64,000 nt of DNA from Chaetoderma sp. LZ-2023a (lineage: Eukaryota; Mollusca; Caudofoveata; Chaetodermatida; Chaetodermatidae). Below, piece by piece: positions 11,517 to 23,998 of this stretch. Where the stretch lies: NCBI GenBank assembly GCA_034401795.1, contig CM067369.1, positions 188,130,742 to 188,194,741 of the forward strand. The letters are read 5' to 3'. Position 1 is the first letter of the stretch; every line of letters starts with the position of its first letter. The notes beneath the pieces are model-generated. The model was not told where the DNA came from. It worked only from the letters and a program-made list of their open reading frames with translations, and ran no database searches. Both the position numbers and the translations under genes were made by a program.

Positions 11517-11620
11517 GAAAACAGTTGAATATTTTCAAATTAATTTAACTGGAAACCATTGATGCCTTAGGCAGTAACTGTTTTCAGTCAAATCAATTTC
11601 AAAATATTCAAAAGAATAAG
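11517..11620. mobile_element. MITE-A core, solo fold-back
   Basis: GTTGAATATTTTCAAATTAA pairs with TTGATTT...AAATATTCAA across a TGCCTTAGGCA centre. No outer segments. Confidence 0.65.
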
Positions 11621-11728
11621 TTTTATATCGTAAAGAATATACTTTCTCACGGATTTGACGGTGAAAGGGTTAACTTTATAAATTCCAGCGTCTCAAATTC
11701 TTGATTTCAAGACAACTATACAGGATAG

Positions 11729-11826
11729 ATGCTGAATAATCTTAAACTAATTTGAGTACAAGTTGTTGCTATCACAGGCAGCAACACCTCCCCAGTCAAA
11801 TTAGTTTTAAAATATTTAAAAGATTA
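11729..11826. mobile_element. MITE-A core, solo fold-back
   Basis: CTGAATAATCTTAAACTAAT pairs with ATTAGTTTTAAAATATTTAA around GTTGTTGCT and GGCAGCAAC. Confidence 0.65.
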
Positions 11827-11829
11827 GTC

Positions 11830-12841
11830 ATTGACGATTGGCGACCGACATCATTCTAAAACATGTATGCAATATTGCACGGCAAACTAAGCTTTGTAAA
11901 GATCATACATCATTCATTGACTATCGGTGCTACTCATCGAATTTCGTAAATATTTGAAATAACTTGATTATCTTACCGCCTTGAGTAACATATTTGCGAT
12001 GGTAAATTAGAGAACACACGCTCGCACTCACGCACATATGTGCACGTGCACGAGTGAGCACAGTAGATGAGAGAGTCTCGTGAAGTTACCCAGCTGTCCT
12101 CATAGCACAACTTTGATGACCAGCGGTCACATTCGTCAGTATTGTCCACTCAAGAATTGTCTTAGATAAACAAATTTGGTAGAAGTGCCCCTGGGGCGGT
12201 AACGCTCCTCTGTGACTTGGTAGCCCTATAAATGTTGGCCCCAGAATATATGTGAAATAATCCGATGATCGTGTCTAGTTGTCGACGCAGAAAGAATGGC
12301 ACAACATCGCAGCTTGAGCATACTCCATACAATGTGGTTAAATAATAAACTTGGTGTAAGTGCATAGGAATATGAAGGAACCGACCTTTAAATGACAGGA
12401 GGTGACGCCAGGTGTCAAGTTAAGGGCTGTTATGTGATCTGAGTGGACTTTGCTGAATTGGGGCTACTTGAGTGATCTGTTAAGTGCAGAGGCTCGCAGA
12501 GGGTGCTCACCTGTTTGTTGAAGAACAAAGAAATCTGTATTCTTGTTAGATATTTTGTGGAGATCAGACTGACACGTTTATATATGCTGCCAAATCTCCC
12601 AGTCTCCGCGGGTATTTAGAAGCACCTTGCTGCGCTTGTTGTGGGTGAACGATACTGCATCTGCTTTTCTGCGCCATATGAGTGCGAATTTATGATATTG
12701 GGTCAGGAATTTTAACTCAGGAGACAGTTCCTATGACAACAGACTTGGATTGTAAGAATCCACATATTACGTTAGTCCCTAGTCATGGTTACTCATTGCT
12801 GTTGATAGAATGGGCATTGTGAGATTCCCAGTTGACAGCAA
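11830..12841. other. Unassigned intronic sequence
   Basis: No tandem repeat or known family recognised; no convincing exon. Confidence 0.45.
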
Positions 12842-13202
12842 TTAACCCACTTTGTGTCAACAGCGCCTCAAAGCGCTAACATTCTTTCTTATTAATTTCA
12901 ATGGTCACCATTTTTCAAGAAATTTACCTCTGAGACTTTTGACCGGCTTGACCATTAAATTGGTAATGGCAAAGAAACTTCAAGTTCTGGCTTACCCAGT
13001 ATCTATTTGCAGGTCAAGAGAAGAGTATTTTTGAAAATTTACCACTAGACAGACTGACTCGGTTACCGAGCCAGTCATTTCATTGACTAATTTTCAAAAA
13101 TACACTTCTCTTGACCTGCTAATAGACATGCCTGAAAACAACTGCAGAGTTGTATTGGTCAGTTTGACCATTAACATTTTAAGTTGACACAAGATGTGTT
13201 AA
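12842..13202. mobile_element. MITE-T, full-length
   Basis: TTAA at both ends. Inverted termini CCCACTTTGTGTCAACAGCG and TTGACACAAGATGTG. Core palindrome GACTCGGTTACCGAGCCAGTC near 13055. 361 bp. Confidence 0.8.
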
Positions 13203-13781
13203 GAGGTTTTACATTTTAGTAAACATTCAGCGGTTCTTTCCAAGGTTTCGTTTGAAATCTGCGTAATTAGCTAACTATTTTCCTGGCACTATTAGTTATA
13301 GCGGATGTGAGCATTGCGTCATTAGACCCCGATGACGCAAACTCCGGCGTGTCAAAGAAAGACATTGGATACACCGATTCCATTTAGTGGCGGCTTTCGG
13401 CATCAATCAGGCGAGAGAATATTGTAGCAATTTAGCTCATTTCACCACACCGTCATTAACAAGTAATTCATCATTGTCTTTGAAGTCTTTCAACTTTCAG
13501 AATTGACACATTAGTGAGTTGGTGTGTATATACTTTCCAGCCCACACCGCCAGATGCCGAGGCACCACCTTGTATAGACACCTAATAAGGGATTAGCCAG
13601 AGTCTGCACTGACCATCAACGCGCCCTGTGCCACACATTTCGATGAGTATGGCGGGTCAGATAGGTCAACCATGCCCATCCAAATATTATATCTGGCGCA
13701 GGACTGGTTGAGGACCACAACTGACTCGGACAAATACAGAATTTGATCTGTATTGATATAATTTATTTATATGGCCTAAGG
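13203..13781. other. Unassigned intronic sequence
   Basis: No repeat family or gene-like frame recognised. Confidence 0.45.
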
Positions 13782-14190
13782 AATGGACCCTTCCATTTTT
13801 AGCTATGCCCCGCCCATCTCTAGCTATGCCCCAGCCACATCTCGCTCGTGTTAGGATCGATCGATCGATCGATCGATCCGCGAACTCAACCAATCAATTT
13901 CCCGAAAACTATACAGGTAAGCTATTAAATATTTTGGAACTAATTTGATTGGGCGTTGTGGCAGCAACAGCGTCCAGTCAAAATTAGTTTTAAAATATTC
14001 AACAGCATGTTTATTAAATAGTAGAGAGATAGAATTTGTAATAAATGTTGGACTATTAAGAGTTAAAGACGGGCCAAAATAGAATCATTTATGACGTAAT
14101 GATTATGACGTCATCCTACACGCCACTTAGCTGATTATGATGTCATTTGACGTAGGGTGCCAGATAGATGGATACTCTGGAAAGATGAAT
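13782..14190. mobile_element. MITE-A, near full-length
   Basis: Starts AATGGACCCTTCC and ends near CTGGAAAGATG. It carries a (GATC)n run at 13857-13878, the fold-back with shortened centre at 13920-14005, and TGACGTCA at 14106-14113. Confidence 0.75.
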
Positions 14191-14358
14191 TTATATATGT
14201 TGTACAGCGAAAAAATCCTAGCTGCCTAGTTCTTTTAGCTATTTCGACACGATTTGAGCAAATGATCTTTGCCCTATATACGATATGAGTTGAGATATAG
14301 CGATTATTTTGGAAATAATCTGCCTGAAATTCGTTGATGCCTTTTGTAATGTATCACG

Positions 14359-14741
14359 TTAACCCCTCTTGTGTCAACGTAACATGTTAATTGTCAAACT
14401 GACCAAAACTATTCTGCAATGGTTTTTGGGGCCATGACTATTAGCAGGTCAAGAGAAGAGTATTTTTGAAAATTAACCACTTGAATGACTGGCTCGGTAA
14501 CCGAGCCAGTCATTCAAGCGGTAAATTTTCAAAAATACTCTTCTCTTGACCGGCAAATGGATACTGGTTAAGCCGAAGCTTGAATTTTCTTTAACATTAC
14601 CCCTTTAATGGTCAAGCCGGTCAAAAATTTCAGAGATAAATTTACAAAAGAAAAGTTTTCTGATATTAAAATTTCTTGAACTTAATTTATATAAGTAGTA
14701 TTTTTAGCGCTTTGACGCGCTGTTGACACACACGTGGTTAA
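14359..14741. mobile_element. MITE-T, best-preserved copy
   Basis: 383 bp with TTAA at both ends. Outer inverted termini CCCCTCTTGTGTCAAC and GTTGACACACACGTGG. Nearly perfect inner palindrome centred on GGCTCGGTAACCGAGCC at about 14501. No open frame, so mobilised in trans if at all. Confidence 0.85.
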
Positions 14742-16177
14742 CGTCCTACGTTTGTAGTAGGGGCTTGTTTAACGAAATTCAACACATGCTGTATTTGGCA
14801 CCGCCCGATTGCAGGCGTTCAATTTGCAGGATAAACGCACAATTTAACATAGACTACGACCTCAAACCGGCAAATCTGTCGCACACCTGTATATAAATTA
14901 TACATTTTAATTACGACAATAACATTACCAAATAAAGATGTTAATTAGTCTCATTGACAGATCGCTGTGTATTATAGCTCTGGTTATGACGATAAAATGT
15001 GTGTAAAATCAACTTTGATGACAGTGAGAAATAGTTTAAGCGACAGTAACACGTTATTAGTACAGATCGTATAGTCAGTAGAGTCGTGTTTTCGCGCTAT
15101 CCCCTTATATGGCCTGGATTTCAGAGCTTTGAATTGTGTGCATGCTTGCGCACATGTGAAAACCCACGAACGTACCTACACACGAACACACAGACGCAAG
15201 TATATACATACATACTAATACCATACTCGTCTCCCCATATATTCGTTTTGGAACTCTTATGCGTTACTTCTAACTGGGGTAAAATTAACAAACTGATTCA
15301 ACGGTCTGGTGGGCTAGCCTGAAAAGTACACACCACTGAGGGTGTATATCTATCCTCCATTATACATACTGTACACGCCCACTAGCAATGGAGCTAATAA
15401 TTCCATTCTGCCGAAGTCTATGGCGACGTTGAAATTTGAAAGCCTTCAAAGACAGATGAAATACTTATGTATGACGGTGTGGTGAAAGGAAGGAGCCAAT
15501 ACTGCAACAATCTCGGCCGCCTGGTTGATGCCGAAAGCCGCCATGCAATAGAATCGATGTATCCAATGGCTTTCTTTGGCTCGCTTCAAATACGGCGGAC
15601 TTTGTGTCATCGGGGTTTAATGACGCAATACGTGCATCAACTACCTACAATTGCTATGAAAATAGTTATCTAAACAAATTTCAAACGACAACCTTTTGTT
15701 ATTTTCCGAATTTTTAAAGATTTTCTCGGTATTTTCAGATCACGCCAAAACCTGTATAATCCCAGTGTATGCCCACACTCTTTCTTGTGTCAAAATTTGA
15801 CCCAAAATCGGACAAGCAGTTCCCGAGATATTCATATATCCAGAACTTGATCTCATCCGGATCTGGGTTGTTTTATCTGGATGATCACGCCCAACATTTG
15901 GTAATTCTCTTGCAAGTACCCTCGTTGTGTTAAACGTTGAGACAAATCTGAACGTTCTTTTAAATACAGCCACAGATGGATGAACGGATGGATCGACGGG
16001 CGGGTGGCGGCGGGTGGACGGGTGGGCTGGCGCGCGTGTCGGAGGGCGGGCTCGATTGAAATAATCTATTGCCATAACGGGACGAGAGTAAAAAAATATG
16101 ATTGAGCTGGTCATTGCTGTAAATCAAAGCTGGGCTTAGTAGGCCTACATTACAGCGCACAATTGATATTCTATTCG
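14742..16177. other. Unassigned intronic sequence with one GC-rich patch
   Basis: No gene seen. 15995-16060 is a GC-rich degenerate GGGCGGGTGG patch. 15740-15960 has the look of a dispersed repeat tail but only one copy is visible here. Confidence 0.4.
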
Positions 16178-16414
16178 TTAACCCGTTAACACTTAATTTG
16201 TTCGAGAAAAATTAAATTTTCCCATAGAAAATGTCCATTTGCCGACCAAGAGAAGACTATTTTTTAATGTACCACTTGAATGACTGGCTCTGTTATCGAG
16301 CCAGTCATTCCAGCGGTAAATTTTCAAAAATAGTCTTCTCTTGGTCTGCAAATGGACATTTGTCCAGACGACTGCAGAAACCGCTTTTGGCTGATATGCG
16401 TGTTAATGGGTTAA
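16178..16414. mobile_element. MITE-T, short form
   Basis: TTAACCCGTT at the left and AATGGGTTAA at the right. The internal palindrome has a looser centre (GGCTCTGTTATCGAGCC). Confidence 0.75.
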
Positions 16415-16709
16415 ACTCACCGATTTAGGTCGGCATTCTGAATTACCATAAGTCTCACCTGCAGTATATTTCCTGGAATGTGGAACAGATGTGTTTAGAA
16501 AATACCGGTTTATCAATAAAGAGTCCAAATTGTTGGGAAAAAAAGAATTCACGTGAAATGTCTTTCGCGTGCCTTCAGGGCAATCCCTAACTCTCATTAT
16601 AAAACCAGGACTGTGGTTTGAATAAACACGGCGTATTATGTTGTGGTTAATTCGCCATCTGACCCATACAGACGAACAAACCCAAATCCGTTATGATGTA
16701 GGCCTAAGT

Positions 16710-16980
16710 ACAATATCCTGTTAAATATTTTGAAACTAATTTGACTGGGAGCTGTTGGTGCCTATAACAGTTACAGCATCAAGTAAAATTTTTTTCAGAA
16801 TATTCAAGATAAGGTTTATTAGATAGAAAAGATACAATTCAAACAACTTGACGGACTATTAAGCGTTTATGACGGGATTAATTACGTCATTCCTGACGTA
16901 ATTGATTATGACGCCAGCCTTCATGTGCCATAGTTGATTATGACTTCATATGATTGATTGAGAAACTGGATTCATCAATC
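16710..16980. mobile_element. MITE-A, partial
   Basis: Fold-back with a degraded right arm, followed by the internal module with ACGTCA half-sites (TACGTCATTCCTGACGTAAT). Confidence 0.65.
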
Positions 16981-17611
16981 CTTTAAAACATAGCCTACTC
17001 CTTACGTACTTCCATACAGTTCCTAATAACCATTGGCCCGTAAGTGGAACAGTATATTCCGCTCAGGTCTATTTGGCTGTGTGTTTGCTTGTCTGTTTGT
17101 CTGTCTGTCCGGAGCTACACTAGCAAATAACTGATCCGATTTGGCTCCAGAAAACCCGAACAAATCCGAAAAAGAGACTTCTCCATCTCACGTTAAGATC
17201 TCGCGAGGCACGAATGGCGTCAACAGATGCAACAATTATGGCGTTGGGTCTACTCCTGTTTAATAGGACAATGTGTATAGGCTACGCTCGCTATTATGTA
17301 GGCTAAGACCAAGAATGTTGCGGCTAACGCCAGCCTTACCCGACTCACACCCCTAATTTAAAATGAATCATAATGGTAAAGTTTGCATGATAGATATAGT
17401 GAGGCAACTATGTGATTTTACGATGCCAAGCAATGCCACTAAAAAGCAAACAATTTCGAAAGTTGACTTATGTACATACAGGATGGGCTATATATCACAA
17501 TTCCTACGTATGATATATTTCGTGGTGAGCGCTGCTGGTTTAAGTTATGGTTATGCTTTCTCGGTGTTTGTGGGTCAGTTTATAGCTGACACGTGATTTT
17601 AGGGATCTAAT
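16981..17611. other. Unassigned intronic sequence
   Basis: A short (CTGT)n-like run lies at about 17085-17115. Nothing else recognised. Confidence 0.4.
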
Positions 17612-17845
17612 TAACATTCTGTTAAATATTTTGAAACTAATTTGACTGGGAGCTGTTTCCTCCGACGGCAGTCAAAATAGTTTCAAAATATGCAACAGCA
17701 GCTCATCGCTGTATAGTTGTTTGGAAATGGAGAAACTTGAACTTCAATGGTTAAAGTTTAGGCATGAAAAACATATCGCTTAAAACGTATGATTGTTTGC
17801 TAAATAGCTTCCAGTTAAATTAGTTTCAAAATATTCAACAACTTT
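17612..17845. mobile_element. MITE-A cores, one complete and one half
   Basis: A complete fold-back lies at 17612-17702 (CTGTTAAATATTTTGAAACT to AGTTTCAAAATATGCAACAG). A lone right arm lies at about 17805-17843. Confidence 0.6.
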
Positions 17846-18261
17846 CCTGTATTGGTGTCAAGAAATTGAAATACTGGAATTTCAAGGTGAATTGGTTTGT
17901 GGCTACTTTACAGTGGCTCATCACATATCCTGCCCGTTATAGGAAAGTGTTCCGGTGATAAGTTATTTTCTGACTGACAGCTAGGAAACATCGGAAGATA
18001 ATCCTGATTACGGAAACGGTTGATGAAGACGAGGAGGGAGCCGGTATTTCAATTCATCTCTGCCAAGAAGAAAAATGTTATCCTTACGTCCATAACCTCT
18101 CGACCTATGAACGCCTAATGGGTCTGTTGACGCGTTATTTAGTAATGATTTAAACGTGCGTTACCCGTACGTGTACACTTGTGTCTGTACCTATCTTCAA
18201 ACGGAATAGTTACTGCGTATTACCTGTACAAAGATCAAACAAATTCAGGTAATTTGATTAG

Positions 18262-18510
18262 GGTTGCGTACAGTATAGTTCATAAATAAGTTAACGTGCT
18301 TTAAAAAACCCAGAAACACATTAGTTAGTATCTTTTTGAATACGATGTAAGAAGGTTTCTGTTGATTATTTTGAACATAATTGTATTGGAAAACATTGCT
18401 GCCATAGGCAGCAGTGTTTCCCAATCCAATTATGTTCAAAATATTCAACAGTACGTTTTATTTTGTTTTGGAAATATGTTAAGTTACTTCTGAGCTGACT
18501 ATATTTGTTT
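18262..18510. mobile_element. MITE-B, near full-length
   Basis: Arms GTTGATTATTTTGAACATAA and TTATGTTCAAAATATTCAAC flank a GGAAAACATTGCTGCC / GGCAGCAGTGTTTCC centre. Outer segments are also partly inverted. Confidence 0.75.
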
Positions 18511-18929
18511 ATTGTCCTTGATGATTTCATTCTGAAATGATAGGACGTTCATACATTAGCACTATTACAACTCTGAATGTTCATTTTCTATTATTCAATT
18601 TCGGTTTAGCAATGCAACTGCTGAAGGTTTTAAGAATAACGTCGTTTAACGCTGTTGCCGTCTACAACAGTAACAGTTTACAGCAACAGCGTTCTCAGAC
18701 GTTATTACCAACCGTCATCCATCTAGCGAACCTTTATTTTGTACGATTCGGCATTGCGAGAAACAGCATCTTATCTACTGCGTTGTTGATGAAGATTAGA
18801 TGATGCGTGGGATAATTGCGTTTCAATTTCATACATAAACAACAGTCTCGCATTGTTATCTTATATTAGCAATAAGCGGTACACTGATTATCGGTTATCG
18901 ATCTAATCGGGAGTATTACGATTTACAAT

Positions 18930-19225
18930 CGATGGATCCAACCTGTCACTCAATTGTCTGACGTCATAAACAAATACGTCACGTATTAACTGACGTCACC
19001 ATAAAAAGGACATAGCTCCGTCACGAAGATCGGAAAGTTCGTCACTAAATTGTATGGATTGTATGGCATTGATGGAGTTACAATATAATAGACATTCTGT
19101 TGAAAATGCATAGGCAGGAACAGCTCCCAGTGAAATTAGTTTCAAAATATCCACCAGCTTACCAATCGAGTTACATTTACATTTAGATGCTAGGAATTCA
19201 GGTTTCAACCTTTCAATTCGATGCC
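18930..19225. mobile_element. MITE-A, partial, two TGACGTCA sites
   Basis: TGACGTCA at 18959-18966 and 18991-18998, then a half fold-back (AGCTCCCAGTGAAATTAGT). Confidence 0.65.
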
Positions 19226-19379
19226 AAGATGTTGTAAATGTATGGATTGAATCGAATCGCACTAATCTGATTTGTTCTCTATGTAAATGTATGTGTTAAA
19301 TCGTATCAAGCTAATCTGACTTAATCTATACATCTACAATTCGTATAAAGTGGGCGGAGCTTAGCTAGAAGTGGACCTA

Positions 19380-19650
19380 TCGACCCGCGACGTTCAGTTC
19401 GCGTTTGTATTCTAATGCCACGTACTTGTAACGCGCCACGCGGGGACCAATGTCGAAGCTGATATCGGCGCGCTCGTTGGTCAAATGTGCTGGTCCAATA
19501 TCGAATTCGATATTGCTCCCTGCGCAGTTGTCCAACGAACGCGTCGATATTAAATTCGATACTGGTACCTGCGTCGTTGGTAAACGGCGCAACAGCGGCG
19601 CACATTCTATATTGGCGCGATTCATCCGCACTAGAGAGTTAATCCACTTT
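19380..19650. other. CpG-dense segment with short palindromes
   Basis: Unusually CpG-rich for its surroundings. Includes AATATCGAATTCGATATT (perfect 18-bp palindrome, about 19497) and echoes of CGATATTAAATTCGATA. Overlapping frames on both strands are open for about 95 codons, with no splice or domain support; I treat it as a repeat of unknown type. Confidence 0.45.
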
Positions 19651-19786
19651 GAGCTGTACTTCATCTGAAGTAGTGTGTTACTCCGGATTAATTGTAGTGT
19701 GAAAACGGCCTAAGTGGTACTTATTCTGACAGCAATCCTTCCATAAGCGTATAAGCTTTTGATCTGTTATTCAACAACAGCATAGA

Positions 19787-20191
19787 TTAACCCGTCTTAT
19801 GTCAACAGCGCCACAAAGCGCTAAAAAATACTACTTATATCAATTAAGCATTTTAATGGGCAATACCTTTCAAGAAATTTTAATATTAGAAAAGTGTTAT
19901 TTTTTTGTACTTTTTCATCTGAAATCTTTGACCGGCTTGACCATTAAAGGGGTAATGATAACGAAAATTCAAGCTTTCGCTTACCCAGTATCCATTTTTC
20001 AGGTCAAAAGAAGAGTATTTTTTAGAATTACCACTGAAATGACTGGCTCGGTTACCGAGCCAGTCATTCCAGTGGTTAATTCTAAAAAATACTCTTCTTG
20101 ACCCGCTAATATACATGCCTCAAGACCCCTGCAGAGTTGTGTTTGGTGAGTTTGACCATTGCAATTCTAAGTTGACACAAAGGGGGGTTAT
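19787..20191. mobile_element. MITE-T, full-length
   Basis: TTAACCCGTCTTATGTCAAC at the left; the right end GACACAAAGGGGGG is followed by TTAT, a one-base change from TTAA. Core palindrome around 20055. Confidence 0.75.
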
Positions 20192-20254
20192 TTCTCTTTT
20201 CAAATTCATCATTATTTACCCCGGCCCCATCAACCATAAACCACCTACAGTACA

Positions 20255-20490
20255 GCTAATAAATACGTTTAAAATGTTTCCAAAAAACCTAGAAACATGT
20301 TAGTTAGGGTAATTTTGAACACGATGCAAGAAATGTTCTGTTGAATATTTTGAAGATAATTGAATTGGAAGACATTTGCTGCCTTAGGCAGCAATGTCTT
20401 CCAATCCAATTATCTTCAAAATATTCAACAGTACGTTTTAAGTTGTTTTGGAAACATTTAGAGTTATTTCAGCGCTGTATTGGACATTCA
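20255..20490. mobile_element. MITE-B, near full-length
   Basis: TGTTGAATATTTTGAAGATA and TATCTTCAAAATATTCAACA surround GGAAGACATTTGCTGCC / GGCAGCAATGTCTTCC. Confidence 0.8.
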
Positions 20491-20865
20491 ACTGCAAATA
20501 TAACTCTAGCTCAAAGGCAAAAACTATATTTACCCAGACCGCAAAAAAAATACAAACAAATCAAATTTGACCTCTCCGTGTTTTGACACATTTGGTTTTC
20601 ATTTATTTACAAAGTTACAACGTAAATATAGTTACTATACCACAAACCCCATTCTTGTTACTGTAGCATAGAATAGGCTTATGGGAGTAAATAGTTGGTT
20701 TGTAGACAGTACCAGTAACAACAGATATTTACGCCTATAGATCACAGCGGGTGTTAGTTTTTGTGGGTTTCTAGATCTTGGAACCGTGACAGAACCAACA
20801 TAGGTTGGTATTTAGGTCGGGAGATGATTCACGAAGACACTGGGGTGGAGGAAGGGAGGGCGGGA

Positions 20866-21089
<224 letters not shown>

Positions 21090-21890
21090 CATATCTCAGG
21101 ATTGGCTTAGCCTATTATGATAAAGCTTGGACACATGCTTGTCTATATCAACAGGATGGAGCACATTGCTATTGAGGTCATTAGGTCCAAGGTCAAAGTC
21201 ACAGTGACCTTGGTATTAAACAATTTTTACTGTTGTCTTTGATTTTGATCAACATATCGTCTTATACCTCAGTATTGGTTCACCCTATTAGGACTAAACT
21301 TGGGCACAATCTTCCCTATATCAAAGGGATGGCGTACACTGATATTCAGGTCAAATGTCAAGGTTACTGTGCCCTTTGTATAGAATTTTATTGTTTCCGT
21401 TTAAGGTTTTGGTTTTGCTAGACATATCGTCTTACATCTCATGATTGGATCAGCCTATTGTGACTATTGGACGTGTGGTTATATATATATATATCAAGGA
21501 GATGTAGCACAATGATATTGCTGAGGTCATGAGTTCAAAGGGAAAGGTCTTTTCATGGTATGAAACCATTTTTTTATTATAAAGTTCTTGCTTTAACTCA
21601 AAGTATTGTCTTATCTCTCAGGATTGGTGCGCCCTACCTGAATTTACTTTGATCACATGTTTACCTATGTCAAGTGGATGAAGTACAATGATATTGAGGT
21701 CAAAGGTCAATATCAATGTATTATTTGACTTGCATAAAATGCAGACGGTAACAGTTAGGTTCTTCTGCTTAGGTCGTCTTGCTTTTATTTCAGAATTGGC
21801 CAAGTTACTTGAAATAAGCATGGTGATACAGTTACTGCAACCAGTAGGAGCAGCACAAAGACTTTCAGACTTTTGAGGTCACGGTCTAGA
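21090..21890 (+). repeat. Degenerate ~172-bp tandem repeat with RGGTCA half-sites
   Basis: The segment CTTATCTCTCAGGATTGG...CCTATTATGAC...TATATCAA..GGATG..GTACAATGATATTGAGGTCA recurs with starts near 21090, 21259, 21430, 21609 and, weakly, 21775. Each unit carries AGGTCA-like words. Flanked on both sides by (GCGT)n. Confidence 0.75.
21697..21709 (+). promoter_or_regulatory. Perfect DR1 nuclear-receptor-type sequence
   Basis: AGGTCAAAGGTCA is two AGGTCA half-sites spaced by one base. In animals DR1 is bound by RXR, HNF4 and COUP-TF type receptors. Binding here is unproven, and the site lies within a repeat. Confidence 0.4.
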
Positions 21891-22000
21891 TTAGAATGTG
21901 GAAATGCAAAATGCCAAAATCTTCGCCAATGGCAGTGTAACATCGATGTCTTGTTCAATTATTCAAGATATTTAAGAATTATTAAAGCCATCCCAGATTG

Positions 22001-22250
<250 letters not shown>

Positions 22251-22731
22251 AAATAAGTAATATCAGGTTTAGACAGTCAAAACGTGTGTGTATATATATC
22301 TTTATATCTTTAAAATTTTAATTGATGAGACACTGTGATTTCAAGACTTAAATGCTTAATGCAGACCAAACACTCTAATCATAGCCTACTGGTGCCAAAA
22401 GACAGGTGGCCTATAAACAAAACTGTATATCATTTTCCACTGCTTATCGTATCTCTTGTGTTATTCGTTATTGTGTTATTCGTTAGAGATTGCGATCTAG
22501 CCCCTAGTCCCACCTGCTCATGTTTATGAATATGAAACCCTCTTCAGGTATTGCTAGTGCATATGGGTCATATTGCCTTATCAGTGAACTTATCACTGGA
22601 TATATCATGCGATTTCGTTGCCGTCGTCGTGAGATTACAAATTTATTTAAAGGCCTGGCTAATCTAACTTGCGTTTGTTATCGTTCTTTCCATTGATGAT
22701 TGTCATTGAGAGTTTTGTCGTCACGAAGATA
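22251..22731. other. Unassigned intronic sequence
   Basis: No family or exon recognised. Confidence 0.4.
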
Positions 22732-22942
22732 TTAAACCCTTGCCACTCTGATGCCAATATTCTATCTTTTACTGTGTCAATAACAAAGAAACTGGTGTAC
22801 ATTTCCCAACAATTTTGGTGGACGATGTTGCTCTCTACGACAACAATATCTTCCACCAAATTTGTTGAAAAATGAACACCAGTTCATTTTTTAAATTTAA
22901 TTTGAAAATTTTAAATTTTGACACCAGAATGGTTAGAGTTAA
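22732..22942. mobile_element. Second TTAA-flanked MITE family, copy 1
   Basis: TTAA at 22732-22735 and 22939-22942. The interior (CAATATTCTATCTTTTACTG, CACCAAA..TTGTTGAAAAAT, TTTTTTAAATTTAATTTG) recurs at 63432-63585. Contains an imperfect fold-back around TTGGTGGACGATGTTG. Confidence 0.6.
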
Positions 22943-23275
22943 ACACGCAACTGTTCACATTCTGATTTTAAAAAGCAACTGTTAACTCCGAAATCTCAGT
23001 ATACACATTTCAAAGCAAACAGTTATAGTGACGCTTTATGCTATACAGGTGGACGGACACCTGGTGACATCTCCTTGGGGTTTCTTGTGTAGTCTTCGGT
23101 AGTCTACCCACTCGTTAGTTCGTGGAGTTGTGATGCCAACTTTGGGGTAACACTGTTTTAGTATTTATCCACAGACAGGTTCAATCTGGACTGTATATAT
23201 GCCTGGGCCTATATATGTCAAGGGGACCGTAGAGATGACCTATATTGCATAACGTGTGTTGTATTCAACAGAATA

Positions 23276-23321
23276 CTAATCTATTCTATTCTATTCTATT
23301 CTATTCTATTCTATTCTATTA
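23276..23321. repeat. (CTATT)n pentanucleotide microsatellite
   Basis: About eight perfect CTATT units followed by TTATTATTA. Confidence 0.95.
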
Positions 23322-23654
23322 TTATTAGTTTTAGCTTAGTTTCGTTTGATTTATATTCTTGTTATGCTATTATAACAGTATGTATTATTTAATATTATTA
23401 TATTATATTATATGCCGTCATTTGACGTGTTTCAACTGTAGGCCTATGTCAGTGGGAGACACGGTAAGAAGATAAGTCTTAGCGGGCTCCCACTGAAACA
23501 AAAAATTAATACGGTTTAAACCAACTTGTGTTGTACGTGGTTTCGACGACCACGACGACGGTGGCGGCGGCGTAGGTACCGACGACGTCGCCGAACATGT
23601 GTCTGATATTAGATTGCAGACAATTCTATATAAACATTTCATTTTCCTCCGCAG

Positions 23655-23837
23655 CAATGACTCTATACACACACGAGGGGAGTCCAGGGTAAAGTTTTCA
23701 GATAGCTTTGAGGTCAGCGAATCGCCGGAGAACACGGCTGATAAAAAGCAAGAGGCGGTAAGCGTGTCTACAACGAACGCAAACCACGTAGAAGTTATGA
23801 CCCCTGAAGAGGAATACCGACTACGAAGAACAACGAG
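23655..23837 (+). CDS. Predicted internal coding exon (61 codons, phase 2-2)
   Basis: A pyrimidine tract and acceptor (TTTTCCTCCGCAG) precede it, and a strong donor (ACGAG|GTAAGA) follows. The 183-bp exon is a multiple of three and enters and leaves in phase 2, exactly matching the exon-1 donor, so it can be included or skipped without changing frame. It encodes a charged, Ser/Thr-rich segment with no globular domain. The segment SRVKFSDSF contains RVKF, which fits the RVxF docking motif for protein phosphatase 1; that is suggestive only. It ends in EEEYRLRRTTR. The product is not recognised. Downstream exons are not seen in the window apart from the separate exon at 63 kb. Confidence 0.6.
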
Positions 23838-23892
23838 GTAAGAGCTAATGACGCTTTAATGCTTAATTTATTTAAATTTAATAGTAACCGTG

Positions 23893-23998
23893 CAGGAAAA
23901 CAGTTGGATATTTTGAAAGTGATTTGACTTGGTGTTGTTGCAGCATTGGGCAGAAACAACTTCCAGTATAATTACTTTCAAATTATTCAGCATATTGC
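23893..23998. mobile_element. MITE-A-like core, variant arms
   Basis: GTTGGATATTTTGAAAGTGA pairs with TTACTTTCAAATTATTCAGC around GTTGTTGCAGC and AGAAACAAC. Confidence 0.6.

Noticed and set aside
19321..19664. Two overlapping reverse-strand genes of about 95 codons
   Set aside because: No motif, poor start context, overlap in different frames and palindromic DNA make chance more likely.
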